Both the position numbers and the translations under genes were made by a program. Below the pieces are notes generated by a model that was not told the origin of the DNA, made no database searches, and saw only the letters and a list, made by a program, of their open reading frames with translations. Positions 41,701-45,321 of a stretch of DNA of 64,000 bases are shown here, one piece after another. The DNA comes from Chloropicon primus (taxonomy: Eukaryota > Chlorophyta > Chloropicophyceae > Chloropicales > Chloropicaceae). The stretch's first letter is position 1. Every line of letters starts with the position of its first letter. The stretch is taken from NCBI GenBank assembly GCA_023205875.1, contig CP060755.1:682001-746000 (forward strand). Direction: 5' to 3'.

Positions 41701-42846
41701 ATATCCGACAGCATTGATCAGGTGGACCAAGACAATGTCGCAGACATCCTGCAGTCCATCACAGGCTTGACGTCTGTGAGCACCGAGGTGTCGTCTGAGA
41801 GCGAGGAGCTGGCCTTCAATTCCGTGACGAACTTGATGGACGAAATTCTGGCCAAGGACCTCAAGGTGGACGCCGCGGTGGCTGATGCCTTCGTGGGAAC
41901 CCTGTCCAACCTCATTGACGTTGTATCGGGCGACTTCTCGACGTCAGATTCCAGTGCCTTGACTCAGATCGACACGCTCCTCACCCAGGTCTCCGTTTTG
42001 GCTGTGGCCAACTTGGAGGTCGGAGAGAAGTCTGTATTGACGACGGACAAGTTCAACGTGGAGGCCGTGAAGCCAGACCTCGAAGCAGAAACAGTGTCTT
42101 TGGGAGATTTCACAATTCCTTCGGGTGCTTTGAGTTTCTTGGGACAGAGCAGGAGAAGGAGCCTGCTCCAGACACCGGACTACGTGCTGGTTTCGAAAAC
42201 GTACTCCGTGGAGAACGGTGTGGCTTTCAATCCCTACGGGGTCGCGAGTACAAAGGTGCCCATCTCAGTGGTATCTGGCATCAAGGTGGCGCACGCAAAT
42301 GGCACAGAGCTGGACCCACAGCCCGCGATCTTCAACGAAGCGGACGCACTTGTGCTTAACCTGCAGCAGATCCGAACTATGAAAGAGCACTCCACTGCCG
42401 AGTGCAGTTATTGGCAGAAGACGAGATGGTCTTCCACCTACATGAGCGTCCAGAACGATGCGTCCACAATCAAGTTTGAGCCTGATGTCATCCCGCCTTA
42501 TGGGGACATCGTGTGTACGGCGCAGACGTTTGGCGACTTTTCCGCCTTCGAAAGCCTTGCCCCACCACCACCTCCACCAAGTCCTCCACCACCACCTCCA
42601 AGTCCACCACCACCAAGCCCACCTCCACCGCCATCTCCGCCACCACCACCACCACCACCAAAACAAAAGGAGGAGCTCAACCTGGGACTCGTCATTGGAC
42701 CAATCGCTGGTGCGGTCGTTGTGATCGGCGTCGTGCTCTTCGTGCTCCGCAGGAGAAAGAGACTCCGAAGGCAAACCATCCTTCCCGATGTTTACTCTGG
42801 ACTGGGTGACGAGGAAAACGACGAGGAGGACAACGAAAGCGTCTAG
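23776..42846 (+). CDS. Giant LamG/CSPG-repeat/REJ surface receptor, 6,356 residues
   Basis: A single uninterrupted exon of 19 kb. Residues 1-31 are a signal peptide (APWLVPLLVAQVLFASVLLA) and 33-61 an EGF-like domain with six Cys. About ten LamG/concanavalin-like domains follow, near residues 464, 914, 1592, 2039, 2465, 2699, 3185, 4102, 4532 and 4739, each with the W-[HSV]-x-[hydrophobic] strand (AWHHLAVTF, MWHFLSVTA, LWHHVLVSR, SWHHVAATY) and usually a VDG strand and a 'DEV-xxW' end. Between them lie about twenty CSPG/cadherin-like repeats with 'LP-x-x-G-x-LY' turns (LPTNGSLY, LPETGTLYA). From about 5396 there is a REJ/PKD-like region, then a GAIN-like segment, a Ser-Pro stalk, one membrane helix (6303-6325) and a basic-then-acidic 30-residue tail. 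A large type I adhesion or recognition receptor is inferred; ligand unknown. ATG 23776 is chosen because it opens the signal peptide. Confidence 0.9.
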   Translation: MGYSRYSVAPWLVPLLVAQVLFASVLLAEAEGCPNECSGRGLCVESTLRCECDVGYGGRDCGVELLSLGEDLNIANEIENLVGRDEGRPSAEVVVPSVLKNALIYADNIGQDTESEAWRNHIRTITPRRLVEGGGTAGAGCGFYDIFYEGCGSSSACFYGEVACSAESPFYSFYDGFIPHAPNTHVNETFETNFADQNDIFGSQELSLATSSTGESFLGLFPNGRSLLVTLTNLPATAADVTVKLRLLVDDANFAVDLEKVTEMFQLSVVGEEATIQSVLYKGYKSEVGMPNYHLEFRYRYAKELMRFKIQMTGLGSAKWGIDDLSVVSLVDNYQPEANDLQVFTSADPLGGSTAVELRGSDLECDDLTYRVTSLPTNGSLYLCECDKIWTKAIAPLDLPAVVTGPCNRVVYQPQVSAPAADSGVYDVFTYDVVDSKGHASDLASVKVFLTQNSSKHIPVAGDEGMALDFDGRDNILSLSRALVHPLSSFTIEVRFKALGDLSAGTLMSSEGQFDIGFKETLGVFAAFETPQGTVTASAQGYQYDAWHHLAVTFGETALNMYVDGVAVSTVAHNNATLKAGTSYVTVGGKLVSGKVDETTSFRGQIDEIKIWSREHSSDTISGLYARGGDMGQAGLLVYHNFNHGVDVPVQTAAYDASPNAVDAFFGTLNEEGVSSGLASQFPSYAQSSDSFGNAFTTKEDAPLDIALQGGTTCDLPPCGVSFVISTLPDHGSIFDKDKLITSSPHGISGRSVRYVPDADYNGGDVFKYQASNGDALSAKRGVVLTIEPVNDVPVCASSKTEVTAQGNDTYITLQYVDPDDDFTKVRVTRIPTKGILYQVSDTGAKGELIHSSGTEVTSLSNLVIFSPSGPSPKGDSDGNYDDFGYEIRDDYGTSQECQVQVKVAQSVCDTKPVAGQSGYALSFSGRNEVAHLGQMSSYASDDSFSMGLHFRTSYSTQGSLMTLLAAGPFEIKWDKLGLLLQVEGSAIPTRKSFADGYWHDLVLAHDAGVTSLYVDGLLYGSMNATVKLEEPDTIRLGHTIGSSNGFHGEVDEVTIWTASREGDGPYAAHWQFNEGSGRYITNRVTGSVFLSLGNSGISEFQPEWATSTLVTDNGMSVEDTSPSAYQLACSSSHTEDLEAVLLALPSSGKLFYTEDGVTKSYEITGVPTLVSKSRVLYEPSSLDCASGEERGSADNFAYACAGDLAESMHGILGSSFYGTTSATMSQFLNTTDLQQKLDSVPEPTRTAPSAQYIEGSTPDLASDTLFYGAGITGSPPGTPPFDVQYADPMIPATPSPPPMRKLAQDALDLLVSTMYPELNRGGTADFSVQISSVKFQLAFDRTDFDEQTDAVKAEFLKEVVLEVAREASVMSDSVEVLSYSAFPFNVKARVSYMAGGLDAQKNAVSLTKKLQSSPISMFSDGFSVNYGDATLEDISSETITPPTLSHVDESCVPFSDVQVVTVDLVNVNHYPGGCLAGNCTYTFATADAFQVDLPATDEDCDALEITVTQLPQHGTLHTAINSTWENMVGSGHVIQADSEATAVLYYQPEANQNLDDGFSYVISDGRVVSKESTVSLIVDSNGLSTIAGLTGNAGYSLYFDGVDDVLQVKNSLADVSKALTVSFWFKLSLMVTDGTVFSASPFELRWSKIKGLEFSDGDATVSLPQSLNDGEWHFVVASSSDGVLSLHLDGARAQEVTGRIPGAAAVALDLTFGAVEGGVPSFHGHLDEVAIFSSDYAKTLDDIFYKERCSSSTLQCLTGTEEGLVGYYKFSDGEGGIARDSSSMKSDAVLGLEGKTHTDPEWSTSFVPLRNTLDVFEGEEVVFHLDASPSEIGSFVTTLPGNGNLKTAGKTVKAGDNIKSDASVTYVPKAKFYGSDSFSYAADSAAEGLGTNVFITVHPVLASRPPVAKASSIYVDYQSPSAVKVNLKVSKGHPLSVLRVGVSYLPADGILYQDSSLEKPVEVGAMLPAPVVYYQPTLNSQDEYDRFGFFVEDVTAEDELSLGSPPSLIRAGRQASAIQQSSVTIYPENTYLVNSDTPLSGLAGLSLLFDTGKQYATLGLLSSYVVVAPTTSYSVAFYMKTQAVVESEVEVMSIGQGAHSPKLTLSKMKGASLCYAGSCVSSRKSLNGLGWVYIKTSFVEDGGKTTEIQLQVDSDKPKSMALSEATAVTKGADTAIVLGSSCGASPCSPVVSGEIDEFSVTSDGKEVAHFRFNEVSGDKLVDSVSGLEKGTLGSGSANEPSRVTSSCPVERQSVSLLQKSEKVVELKALTTEPAATKLVYTVTKLPAVGSLKESASGKTIKSVPRKISGESVVFVAPTGSSGSTEFRYVVDVEGDGIMAGQSAEAVVDVLILEQTEVELSSTSFAFSLDENKVLKIDLSLALASEDAKATLTPFQYHITALPEAGHLYSSDKEALSSAGIPVDSGLVTFVPPANAMGDFSFGYQVSRGASVSQEIGVTISVDGNQAIEFHEGSVIKAARTNGTSLIKDFTVQAWVKSSDLQSTVYQLVSTAQTTLQFDLQRTDVKFDTQVSWPISLTSVSDYSVDLGRWSHVSFVCSDTKKALFLDGVLVGLAATFPDDAAGATGEDNTIVIGSPATQHGRFLLDEVQIHNRELDQHEIIQTMNSKYEDGAIGKYLAHHKQQGPHYDYSWELRTSIVGDYNVRKLHTPTSVSSVGQRDERIWKAVNADGVIDATVGSGYALAFDGIDDKFVDEVKNAVSQNGVCLELYFKVPASAGYSMALGSVGNVAVSWTKYGGLGIEVPCTDSKGGCRIDTGMDLDDNMWHFLSVTAEYVESLVNYPSVAPDNVKVTVKIDSTFERFRLYDNFDVLGSKAEVVLGSSSKSGDYSMVKFKGALDHVLVSDARKEVTYNVYDFDGDLNGSGYESAAISGSPSHIFSSAPVPFKAISTAEDQPVLVNLLGHDVDAEALMVYLKGAEGGDVLDTSGNKLEFCGMGLSLEHGTCSGSLITDSAVVFAPHENAHGRFRVEYILDDGYSSANYTREIEVLPVNDLPVLEGDKSIDMQHAGESGYLRVAEGAIAITASGDGSQPVHTLELDVAHDADSGDALTYVLTMPPKHGQLYAHSRDCVGQPDCVAKALNQGGFFYASGSKLRVFYVQNEMERSMRIAGADEFSYSVTDGNSGACLGTCQSGDPYYTPTSTVVLANLNALGMAEQASAGAYEDNLGHAVELLGGSHSMIELSLSEGNHMNGEMTLEFYVKTAAAPLNNLVLLQGLSDSIPAFEIKVTRSGLVSLTCGSEIDTSLTLNDGLWHHVLVSRDSGNSYYFFVDGVKLHSEAGADSAASLDTFVLLQGLPGSVDDVKLRRVFHTTVGDVKCNYGACPSSGIVAYFPMEKYTAGSQYDTISDESSSGTGTVLGKCFQCKKVVSDSPLSRVTELTLQYKRGSKIDVSLPGSGENFVVTQIPEGGVLYDNQTMVEMNHPPYLLSGSVVSYEPEGGSGLLQYMTTSSSSGLVDEYNFLSDGNGVPLNKDFRSMRLNAVPMPSHPIHVGESVHPQFSVAEGGSVAVQLAVSDEDFPDEKVDIMVTTLPETGTLYAMHDGVLREVRAMVPLGNSVEGKQATATAFFVSSPANAIGTSVTFGYMAKDKHGLESMERLVSIHVTDGSSGGALPDLDGVACERSDCPIFMSDTKSYEIPQTPKVTVSMSAVTPLHFVEGASTVTLLQLPSTGFLSEPLTSKKITQVPYRTQNTYVNYQAFARNSTTPVEDSMHYRYVAQGHEHQVKIGLTVVPDLYAPPVVKGGIHVDLKMNGSRAGVLVEIECTSSIATGTMDLIVTSLPDHGNLLLLDGTAVTPGSKVNTGSDARATLLFKPTASESGDTSFGYVAFDGLSTSKEEYASISLNDGALPGSSSMEAFENTPTVLSLGGESFASIQILAAPAGASLFQLSDDAKKGGEIVTLPSGVTNKDNRILLIPHDMVCASGSSCESVSQLRYASMDGASREESLTITIHPVSQAPSLMVRQEDVELSGTGSTLIALKSSHPDSAQPVYIITELPEAGYLHAYNMSDHAGLPVTSRGARITAVGQEVSGSAVVFSYDGPDNESLRFSYTVRAGPLPAMNIPETTVALKQKAKQPGYVADVAGDAGYAALFGSESSGLRATMSPATFTEFTFGIWMNSKNAFSSTREVMLAEVGGVFELNVTRVGSLVLKVYDSSGSYSLLKESLEGNPINDKSWHYIAVALEHRVLKEDNIATVKVYVDGKEIASQVVFLNSLKANPTVLSVGSNFAGMVDEVSFWNKFFSSSHSTIGGTYEWSFDGRKPLTGREEGLLLYYRFNDVRGTSDVAISDSTGKSELTAHHITFEPSSAPVGDLIDVEEGAEATYVLQGSANSITITTLPTKGVLYHSSTPVTSGNTVFAAGDFEFTYVPGKGETGSDSLGYVSGASAEALVSINIKPVNDPPRITFASRNLNMKSLDEDLVIKLAGTDDDGANPVPIICALPEYGTLYQYDGKVISSVPAEVFDSDGRVLYTPPVNDRFGGKDSFAFTLSDGVLQSKEIPLTISLTYDHVKEIKSGDDIDFTAVAFNGSQSFTVEFWIKFLAGTARRRQLAAYKYSAANNLGQTYIDFATDDGVASMLQTADAVMAKGMEKPIDTHDSSWHHVAATYDAVDKIKKVFVDGSLDLSQSISVASNAHGSVGIGSKRYISQILSKYFDSSQVISSAFNGYMDDLGVWSYPRSVAEIRESMRHGISGKESGLVHYNGFQDEQSAVTLSAPIVGKGGFALQTSQGKYLQFDGALYSLAGGFSVSAWFRTSSSNLEYSCLICRGSLLGEWASSGMWSLQWSRSGLGFHVMAYSGENPVIVSADTGSFFNDGAWHHVIATFNSATGDMKVYVDGNEAASKAAIFSSTIQPVTIGVDASGTYASTYNGLVDEVAFWSKGLNEEEVSLLLADTLTLPATAFLTNYYTFNQISGSSIVSDAGGPDVTFSSQNMIVESTLQLESVIPEVELLALIDLHGFSEIGERLEFVIDELPKYGRLSTLDSNGVKVNATSDGFQTQNHQFEYRRYERSEIPGAPSKLSEDEFAYRVTNGKLYSRKVRVKIILKEEREKPVAIPKTVQVLEDTPTLISLEGSIPGGDSSLLQSAKIHSLPENGELSSTFLSMDGSGKFPVTYTPSEDFDGEDTFMFQVIDSFGTFSSPAVVRVTVLAVNDAPQIHAPPTVSMTSNKTIIGGIQIIDVDAGSANMTLTIKTGSDLEKLSFTSYEGMQSSLEVSADINALNDMLSTLFFTNPSKEDTTILIAVSDNGNSGQGETLTTTTTINVVFERLPASQAVFTTSLLGIHIDYLYPMARAASESTTDCSQYFSPETAVKLGEGSTCFLTPKRLEVFFGTNPAVLSGDMLNLNGNVLVFLCSPNDVDDGCISGLIAPFVIVLQPPTDPVRPVAKIGGPTKVGVCEEFTLDAFNSLGAAGRALQYTWSILDSPQGFTAVTDLATGAITIPASVPSGTYVFSVSVTNFINKQSLPSNITVVKALEPLPVVTITPREDIVTRNMEFLISGFAKQTLCPGEVDRVSLAYSWKQTSGPTQVAFNVAPNNRSITVKENTLMPTFSLSDRYMFEFIAYNVANASLNSSAVSAITVSPRNLFASIEGGNRMVTSTIPLVLDGSKSFDPDGSSVTSAWSCSNYDGSTCTELLDVDTSKSTLTIPAGTFGSKKVTFTMTVYGGFVGDTRTAEFSVAYEFTTDQIPTVYINALSASKVNPESDLKLSGSAVSNVNSARRIDYSWTAVGQADVQNCSPQPECQIAGVIPIEITSTLQELVVKGGSLSPGRYLFTLTAIDGTLSASASIPVVVNSPPKGGVLQVQPTSGVELQTAFVISTSQWDDGDTPLKFQYYYVTKSQQKINLGNAVGSFARETKLPNTATRIGVTVFDSFGASTSKTALVSVSSLLSEGLSATEVNDVFNQSVSNVKDIAAAGNVGEAVTEISNLLESMNSASGTFTGSDDVKARSEQRKELLTVISDSIDQVDQDNVADILQSITGLTSVSTEVSSESEELAFNSVTNLMDEILAKDLKVDAAVADAFVGTLSNLIDVVSGDFSTSDSSALTQIDTLLTQVSVLAVANLEVGEKSVLTTDKFNVEAVKPDLEAETVSLGDFTIPSGALSFLGQSRRRSLLQTPDYVLVSKTYSVENGVAFNPYGVASTKVPISVVSGIKVAHANGTELDPQPAIFNEADALVLNLQQIRTMKEHSTAECSYWQKTRWSSTYMSVQNDASTIKFEPDVIPPYGDIVCTAQTFGDFSAFESLAPPPPPPSPPPPPPSPPPPSPPPPPSPPPPPPPPKQKEELNLGLVIGPIAGAVVVIGVVLFVLRRRKRLRRQTILPDVYSGLGDEENDEEDNESV
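42556..42663 (+). repeat. Ser-Pro-rich stalk coded by CCA/CCT repeats
   Basis: A run of about 35 Pro/Ser codons (PPPPPPSPPPP pattern) joins the ectodomain to the membrane helix of the giant receptor. Such SPn motifs are hydroxyproline-glycosylation targets in algal wall and matrix proteins. Confidence 0.9.
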
Positions 42847-43152
42847 GTACAGATTGCTTGCTGCTCTTCCTATTTGTACTAATATATCAAACAACTGTGT
42901 AATATAGATAAATGCTTTATCTTGATGGTCCGACTCCGGGAAGGACGTCGAGGAGATCCTTCCTCAAGCCCGTGTTTGTCCAAAGATTCCACCTTTCCCT
43001 CCTTCCCTCATCTTCTAACGCTCCCTCTCTCCCCTTGGAGGACGATCCTCTCTCTGTGTGTCGTATTCAAATTTTTTGACAGGTATACCGGTACCAGCAG
43101 AAGGCCTGGGACGCTGGAACGGAAAGGGGAAGACGAACTTGGAGACGAAGTC
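42847..43152. promoter_or_regulatory. Spacer between the giant receptor and the small coiled-coil gene
   Basis: 306 bases. TTGTACTAAT and TGTGTAATAT lie within 60 bases of the receptor stop and may be its 3'-end signal. TTTTTTGACAG at about 43072-43082 resembles a splice acceptor, so the next gene could have an upstream non-coding exon. Confidence 0.4.
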
Positions 43153-43664
43153 ATGACCACGGCCGGCGGAAGAGTCGCAAAGGCCATCGATGTGAGTGCT
43201 CTCCCTTCAATATTGCGCTCTCCTTGTTGTTTTTCATTCTTCCCTGACAAAGACACAAACCTTCCTCACACAGAGCCTTTTACTCGTAGAGAGCCACCTG
43301 ACGGACCTCGAGCGGCACTCGAGCGAGCAGGTGAAGCAGCTTCAGGAAGAGCAGGAGGTTCTCGCCACTTCTGCGGAGTATGCCGTGCCGAGCACTCTCG
43401 TTGGCGCGGCGAATATGGTGCAACCCATCCTCGCCTTCCACTCGGAAATGAAAACTCTGCAAACGGATTTCCACAAGCTTCAACAAGACAACGACGACTT
43501 CGTCAAGGTACGGTCTTCTCGCCGTCATCGCACGCGAGGTCGGCACTGACGCGGCGATACCCCCCTCTTCCTCTCTCAACTTGCAGGAGACTTACGAGAT
43601 GTTCTCGGAGAGTTCTGCGATCATATGTGACGCGATTCGAGAACTAAGAGGAGGAAGGCGATAA
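43153..43664 (+). CDS. Small coiled-coil protein of unknown function
   Basis: Three exons (43153-43191, 43274-43507, 43587-43664) give 116 residues, with GT-AG borders and phase 0 throughout. I do not recognise the family. The protein is almost all helical: SLLLVESHLTDLERHSSEQV, then KQLQEEQEVLATSAEYAV, a short PST break, LAFHSEMKTLQTDFHKLQQD and ETYEMFSESSAIICDAIREL. It has no membrane segment or targeting peptide. The size and helix-break-helix layout resemble small subunits of helical complexes (for example BLOC-1/BORC or tethering complexes), but that is only a shape comparison. Its stop is 34 bases from the stop of the DUF1995 gene on the other strand. Confidence 0.72.
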
Positions 43665-43698
43665 ACCAAAGAATCGTGTACAAGTGTATGACATCCCC
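43665..43698. other. 34-base tail-to-tail spacer with palindromic TGTACA
   Basis: The spacer between two convergent stop codons contains TGTACA at 43677-43682, which either transcript could use as a 3'-end signal. The two 3' UTRs must overlap. Confidence 0.5.
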
Positions 43699-45114
43699 TT
43701 ATATTTTCTTGCACGCCGGGCAGATGACGTACTGGTGGCCCCCGCAAACGCTGCAGGACAAGTCCACGACGTACCGCCCGTACTTTTTCCCTTTATTTAC
43801 ACACAGGGGGCACTTCCTGAGCCCGCTTCCCCCGCACAATCTGCAGCCGTCGTTCCGCAACTCCTTCCCCTTGCTGCCCATGATGGACAAGAGCTCGGCA
43901 CGCATCCCTTCCACGTCCCTGTCTCGCCCCTTGTTGTAAACGCTCACCCCGTGCGACATGAGTGCCGCCGTAAGCATCCTCTTGTCCATATGCTCGATCT
44001 CCTCGACTTGGAAATAGGGAAGGTCGACCTCGGCCTCCGCTTCGTCGCCGCCAGGCTTCTCGTCACTCGCCCTCTTCACCCTCCTCCTGGCCAGGTCCCT
44101 CTCCTTTTCCTCCCCGAGCCTCCTCCAAGCGACGAGGAGCTTTCGCAGGTCCTCGTAACTCGGGTACGCCTTGCGGATGAGCGCCGGCTGCCTGAGCAAG
44201 CCTATGTTGCTGGACATGATATGGATCTGCCACTGAACCTTGGGCGTCTTGAGAAGTCGAACCACGCCACGAACCCCATTCACGAAGTTCGGACCGATGT
44301 TGTTCCCTATCCTCCTCTCCACCAAGCTGTACGTCGACTCGAACCTGGCAAGGAAGTCCTCCCTCTTCTTCCTCCGGTCCCCGAAACCAAAGTCGCTGAC
44401 AATGTTCCCCTGCATCGTCCACTGCGGATTCACGAGAATAATAGTGCTGTTCCAGTTCCTCTGAGCGAGCTCCCTGATCTTGTCGATCACGTCCGCCGTT
44501 GGGAAGACCACCGCGATGTACTGGTTGTCATCTGTTCTCAGCAGGCCCACCGGCTCGCTGTCGATGCCGTCGTCAAGCCTCGACGACGTTATCTCCCTCT
44601 CCTCCGGCCCCTCCAGGAGGACGGCGGCCAGAGTGCTCGCAACCCTGAACTCCTCGTACGTGCTCGTCGGCTCCGCCACCGTCGGGTCCGTGGCCAAGAA
44701 GTCCACCCTCCTCTGGTTGACGGGCAAGAGCCAATCCACGACATGAAGTTTCTTCCCAATCCTCTCGCACTCCAGCATGGACTCCTCCGTCTGGAGAACC
44801 ATCTCCCGCGCCGTCAGTGGGAGGGGCACGGTCTCGACGTCCACGACTTCGCCCTTCGGCCCGCCGTCTGCTTCCAACCTCGTCGCGAAGCAGGCAAGGG
44901 ACCGTCGCAGAAGCGATGAGGAAGTGGATGAGGATGAGATTGAGGATGAGGATGACGCCTCCGCCTCGACGACGGAAACTCGTCGACGGTTCCAGGTTCT
45001 GGCTGGGCGGACGAGGTCTCCTCCTGCCGCTCGAGAAGTGGTTTGCCTCGCGACACAGGTGCCACTGCAGGACGCCGCGGCGCCCCTCCGCAACCGCTCC
45101 GCCCCTTCCTTCAT
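43699..45114 (-). CDS. DUF1995 protein with C-terminal DnaJ-type CxxC zinc cluster
   Basis: The protein is 471 residues, intronless. The N-terminus (MKEGAERLRRGAAASCSGTC, then RAAGGDLVRPARTWNRRRVS) is basic and Ser/Ala-rich like an organelle transit peptide. DUF1995 starts near residue 95 (VPLPLTAREMVLQTEESMLE, GKKLHVVDWLLPVNQRRVDF) and extends through VAVVFPTADVIDKIRELA, STIILVNPQWTMQGNIVSDF and FESTYSLVERRIGNNIGPNF. DUF1995 proteins are typical of plastid-bearing lineages; Arabidopsis LPA3, a photosystem II assembly factor, is one. The last 50 residues contain four CxxC motifs (CRLC, CPLC, CSVC, CPAC) with glycine spacing like the DnaJ zinc-binding domain. A thylakoid biogenesis role is inference. 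Confidence 0.84.
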   Translation of the reverse strand: MKEGAERLRRGAAASCSGTCVARQTTSRAAGGDLVRPARTWNRRRVSVVEAEASSSSSISSSSTSSSLLRRSLACFATRLEADGGPKGEVVDVETVPLPLTAREMVLQTEESMLECERIGKKLHVVDWLLPVNQRRVDFLATDPTVAEPTSTYEEFRVASTLAAVLLEGPEEREITSSRLDDGIDSEPVGLLRTDDNQYIAVVFPTADVIDKIRELAQRNWNSTIILVNPQWTMQGNIVSDFGFGDRRKKREDFLARFESTYSLVERRIGNNIGPNFVNGVRGVVRLLKTPKVQWQIHIMSSNIGLLRQPALIRKAYPSYEDLRKLLVAWRRLGEEKERDLARRRVKRASDEKPGGDEAEAEVDLPYFQVEEIEHMDKRMLTAALMSHGVSVYNKGRDRDVEGMRAELLSIMGSKGKELRNDGCRLCGGSGLRKCPLCVNKGKKYGRYVVDLSCSVCGGHQYVICPACKKI

Positions 45115-45136
45115 CTCTCTCTCTCTCTCTCTCTCT
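45115..45136 (-). repeat. (GA)n tract directly before the DUF1995 start codon
   Basis: About eleven CT units on the plus strand, (GA)n in the sense of the gene, abut the ATG at 45114. Confidence 0.95.
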
Positions 45137-45321
45137 CGCCGAGGAGTCTGGTGGACCAGGGCAGCTCTCGTGGCCAGGAGAGCTGCCCAGGGAGGGGAGG
45201 GGGGAGAAGCAATGACTAATGAAGGTAGTATTGATATATAACAACGAGGTTTCCAAAAAAACAACGACGACAATCCTAATAACCAGTATTCACGCCTAAG
45301 CACCTCGCCTACCTCCCTCCC

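Noticed and set aside
45115-45303. Signal-peptide-like extension of the DUF1995 protein (for a complex plastid)
   Set aside because: A hydrophobic stretch is open in frame upstream, but no ATG begins it and the (GA)n tract lies between.
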